Positions 6,476 through 6,856 of a DNA stretch of 6,856 nucleotides are shown one piece after another (within the stretch, counting starts at the first letter, position 1; every line of letters begins with the position of its first letter). The position numbers and the translations under genes are program-made. Origin of the DNA: Verrucomicrobiales bacterium (GTDB taxonomy: Bacteria; Verrucomicrobiota; Verrucomicrobiia; Limisphaerales; UBA11320). The notes beneath the pieces were generated by a model. It was given only the letters and a program-made list of their open reading frames with translations. It was not told the DNA's origin and did not search any database. The stretch covers positions 1 through 6,856 of the forward strand of contig DMJJ01000253.1 of assembly GCA_003452185.1 (NCBI GenBank), in the 5' to 3' direction.

Positions 6476-6856
6476 TCAGACGGCCGCCAGTTCCGCCTCG
6501 GGCTTCCGGATCTCCTCGTCACTCAGGTAGCAGGCGGGATCCGAGGCCCAAATGTTGTTGTGGATCTGGACGGCGCGAACGCGGAACCCCCCGCCACAGA
6601 TTCCGAGGAACCGGCAGGTCGAGCAGCGTCCCTCGAGCCGCTCGTTGCGGTTCCGGAGCGCCGTCAGGGTCTCGTTGTTCTGGTTGCTCCAAATCTGGCT
6701 GAACGGCTGTTCCTTCACGTTCCCCAGGGTCAGGGATTGCCAGAATTGGTCAGGATGGACGTTCCCCTGGGTATCAATGTTCCCGATGCCGGTGCCGGAG
6801 CTGTTCGACCCGCCGCCGTTCCATCCGAGGAGATCGAGCACCTCCTGGGCACGGGA
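6476..6856 (-). CDS. Radical SAM haem-biosynthesis enzyme, NirJ/AhbC-like, C-terminal part
   Basis: The frame is open from the right window edge to a TGA at 6478-6476, showing the last 126 residues. A GTG near 6841 is internal, since the frame continues upstream of it. The segments SNSSGTGIGNID, QGNVHPDQFW and LGNVKEQPFSQIW, then CSTCRFLGICGG and DPACYLSDEEI, are the C-terminal signature I associate with NirJ (haem d1 propionate removal) and AhbC (12,18-didecarboxysiroheme deacetylase). The four cysteines (CX2CX5C, then one 21 residues on) form the SPASM-like site for an auxiliary iron-sulfur cluster. The CxxxCxxC radical SAM motif should lie in the missing N-terminal part, probably some 250 residues. 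NirJ and AhbC cannot be told apart from this fragment. The enzyme would be cytoplasmic and would act on a sirohaem-derived tetrapyrrole. The gene converges on the beta-helix gene, so it belongs to a separate transcription unit coming from the right. Confidence 0.87.
   Translation of the reverse strand, partial: SRAQEVLDLLGWNGGGSNSSGTGIGNIDTQGNVHPDQFWQSLTLGNVKEQPFSQIWSNQNNETLTALRNRNERLEGRCSTCRFLGICGGGFRVRAVQIHNNIWASDPACYLSDEEIRKPEAELAAV

Noticed and set aside
1..6856. CRISPR array, insertion sequence, phage or toxin-antitoxin elements
   Set aside because: No regularly spaced direct repeats, transposase motifs, flanking terminal repeats or small toxin-like gene pairs were seen on either strand.

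Overview
The window is GC-rich (about two-thirds G+C by eye). It holds four protein-coding genes, two of them cut by the window edges, separated by short intergenic gaps. The secreted beta-helix glycosidase-like protein, the very large CgeB-like glycosyltransferase fusion and the mixed use of Shine-Dalgarno sites suggest the Verrucomicrobiota/Planctomycetota group, with Verrucomicrobiota my first guess. This is inference from protein style only; there is no rRNA or other marker in the window.

Layout from left to right: (1) positions 1-3464, minus strand, one uninterrupted reading frame of at least 1154 codons that runs off the left edge. It encodes a protein with two GT-B-type glycosyltransferase modules separated by a helical region. 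Its start has a good GGAGG site. A 1071-codon open frame on the opposite strand is only its mirror image. (2) 3465-3672, a gap holding a convincing intrinsic terminator on the minus strand. (3) 3673-4098, minus strand, a 141-residue protein of unknown function. (4) 4099-4306, a divergent control region with several inverted repeats and a CA-rich leader lacking a Shine-Dalgarno site. (5) 4307-6391, plus strand, a 694-residue exported right-handed beta-helix protein resembling GH141-type glycosidases. (6) 6392-6475, a gap between convergent genes with a strong hairpin. (7) 6476-6856, minus strand, the C-terminal 126 residues of a radical SAM enzyme of the NirJ/AhbC group of haem biosynthesis.

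The genes do not form an obvious single operon. The small protein and the glycosyltransferase are co-directional but separated by a terminator. The beta-helix gene is divergent from them, and the radical SAM gene converges on the beta-helix gene. Two genes concern carbohydrates: one likely builds a glycan or glycosylates a target in the cytoplasm, the other likely cleaves a polysaccharide outside it. The haem-pathway enzyme appears to belong to a separate unit entering from the right. I saw no tRNA, rRNA, insertion sequence, CRISPR array or phage gene, and no strong evidence for a new multi-gene system. The least ordinary item is the tandem glycosyltransferase fusion.
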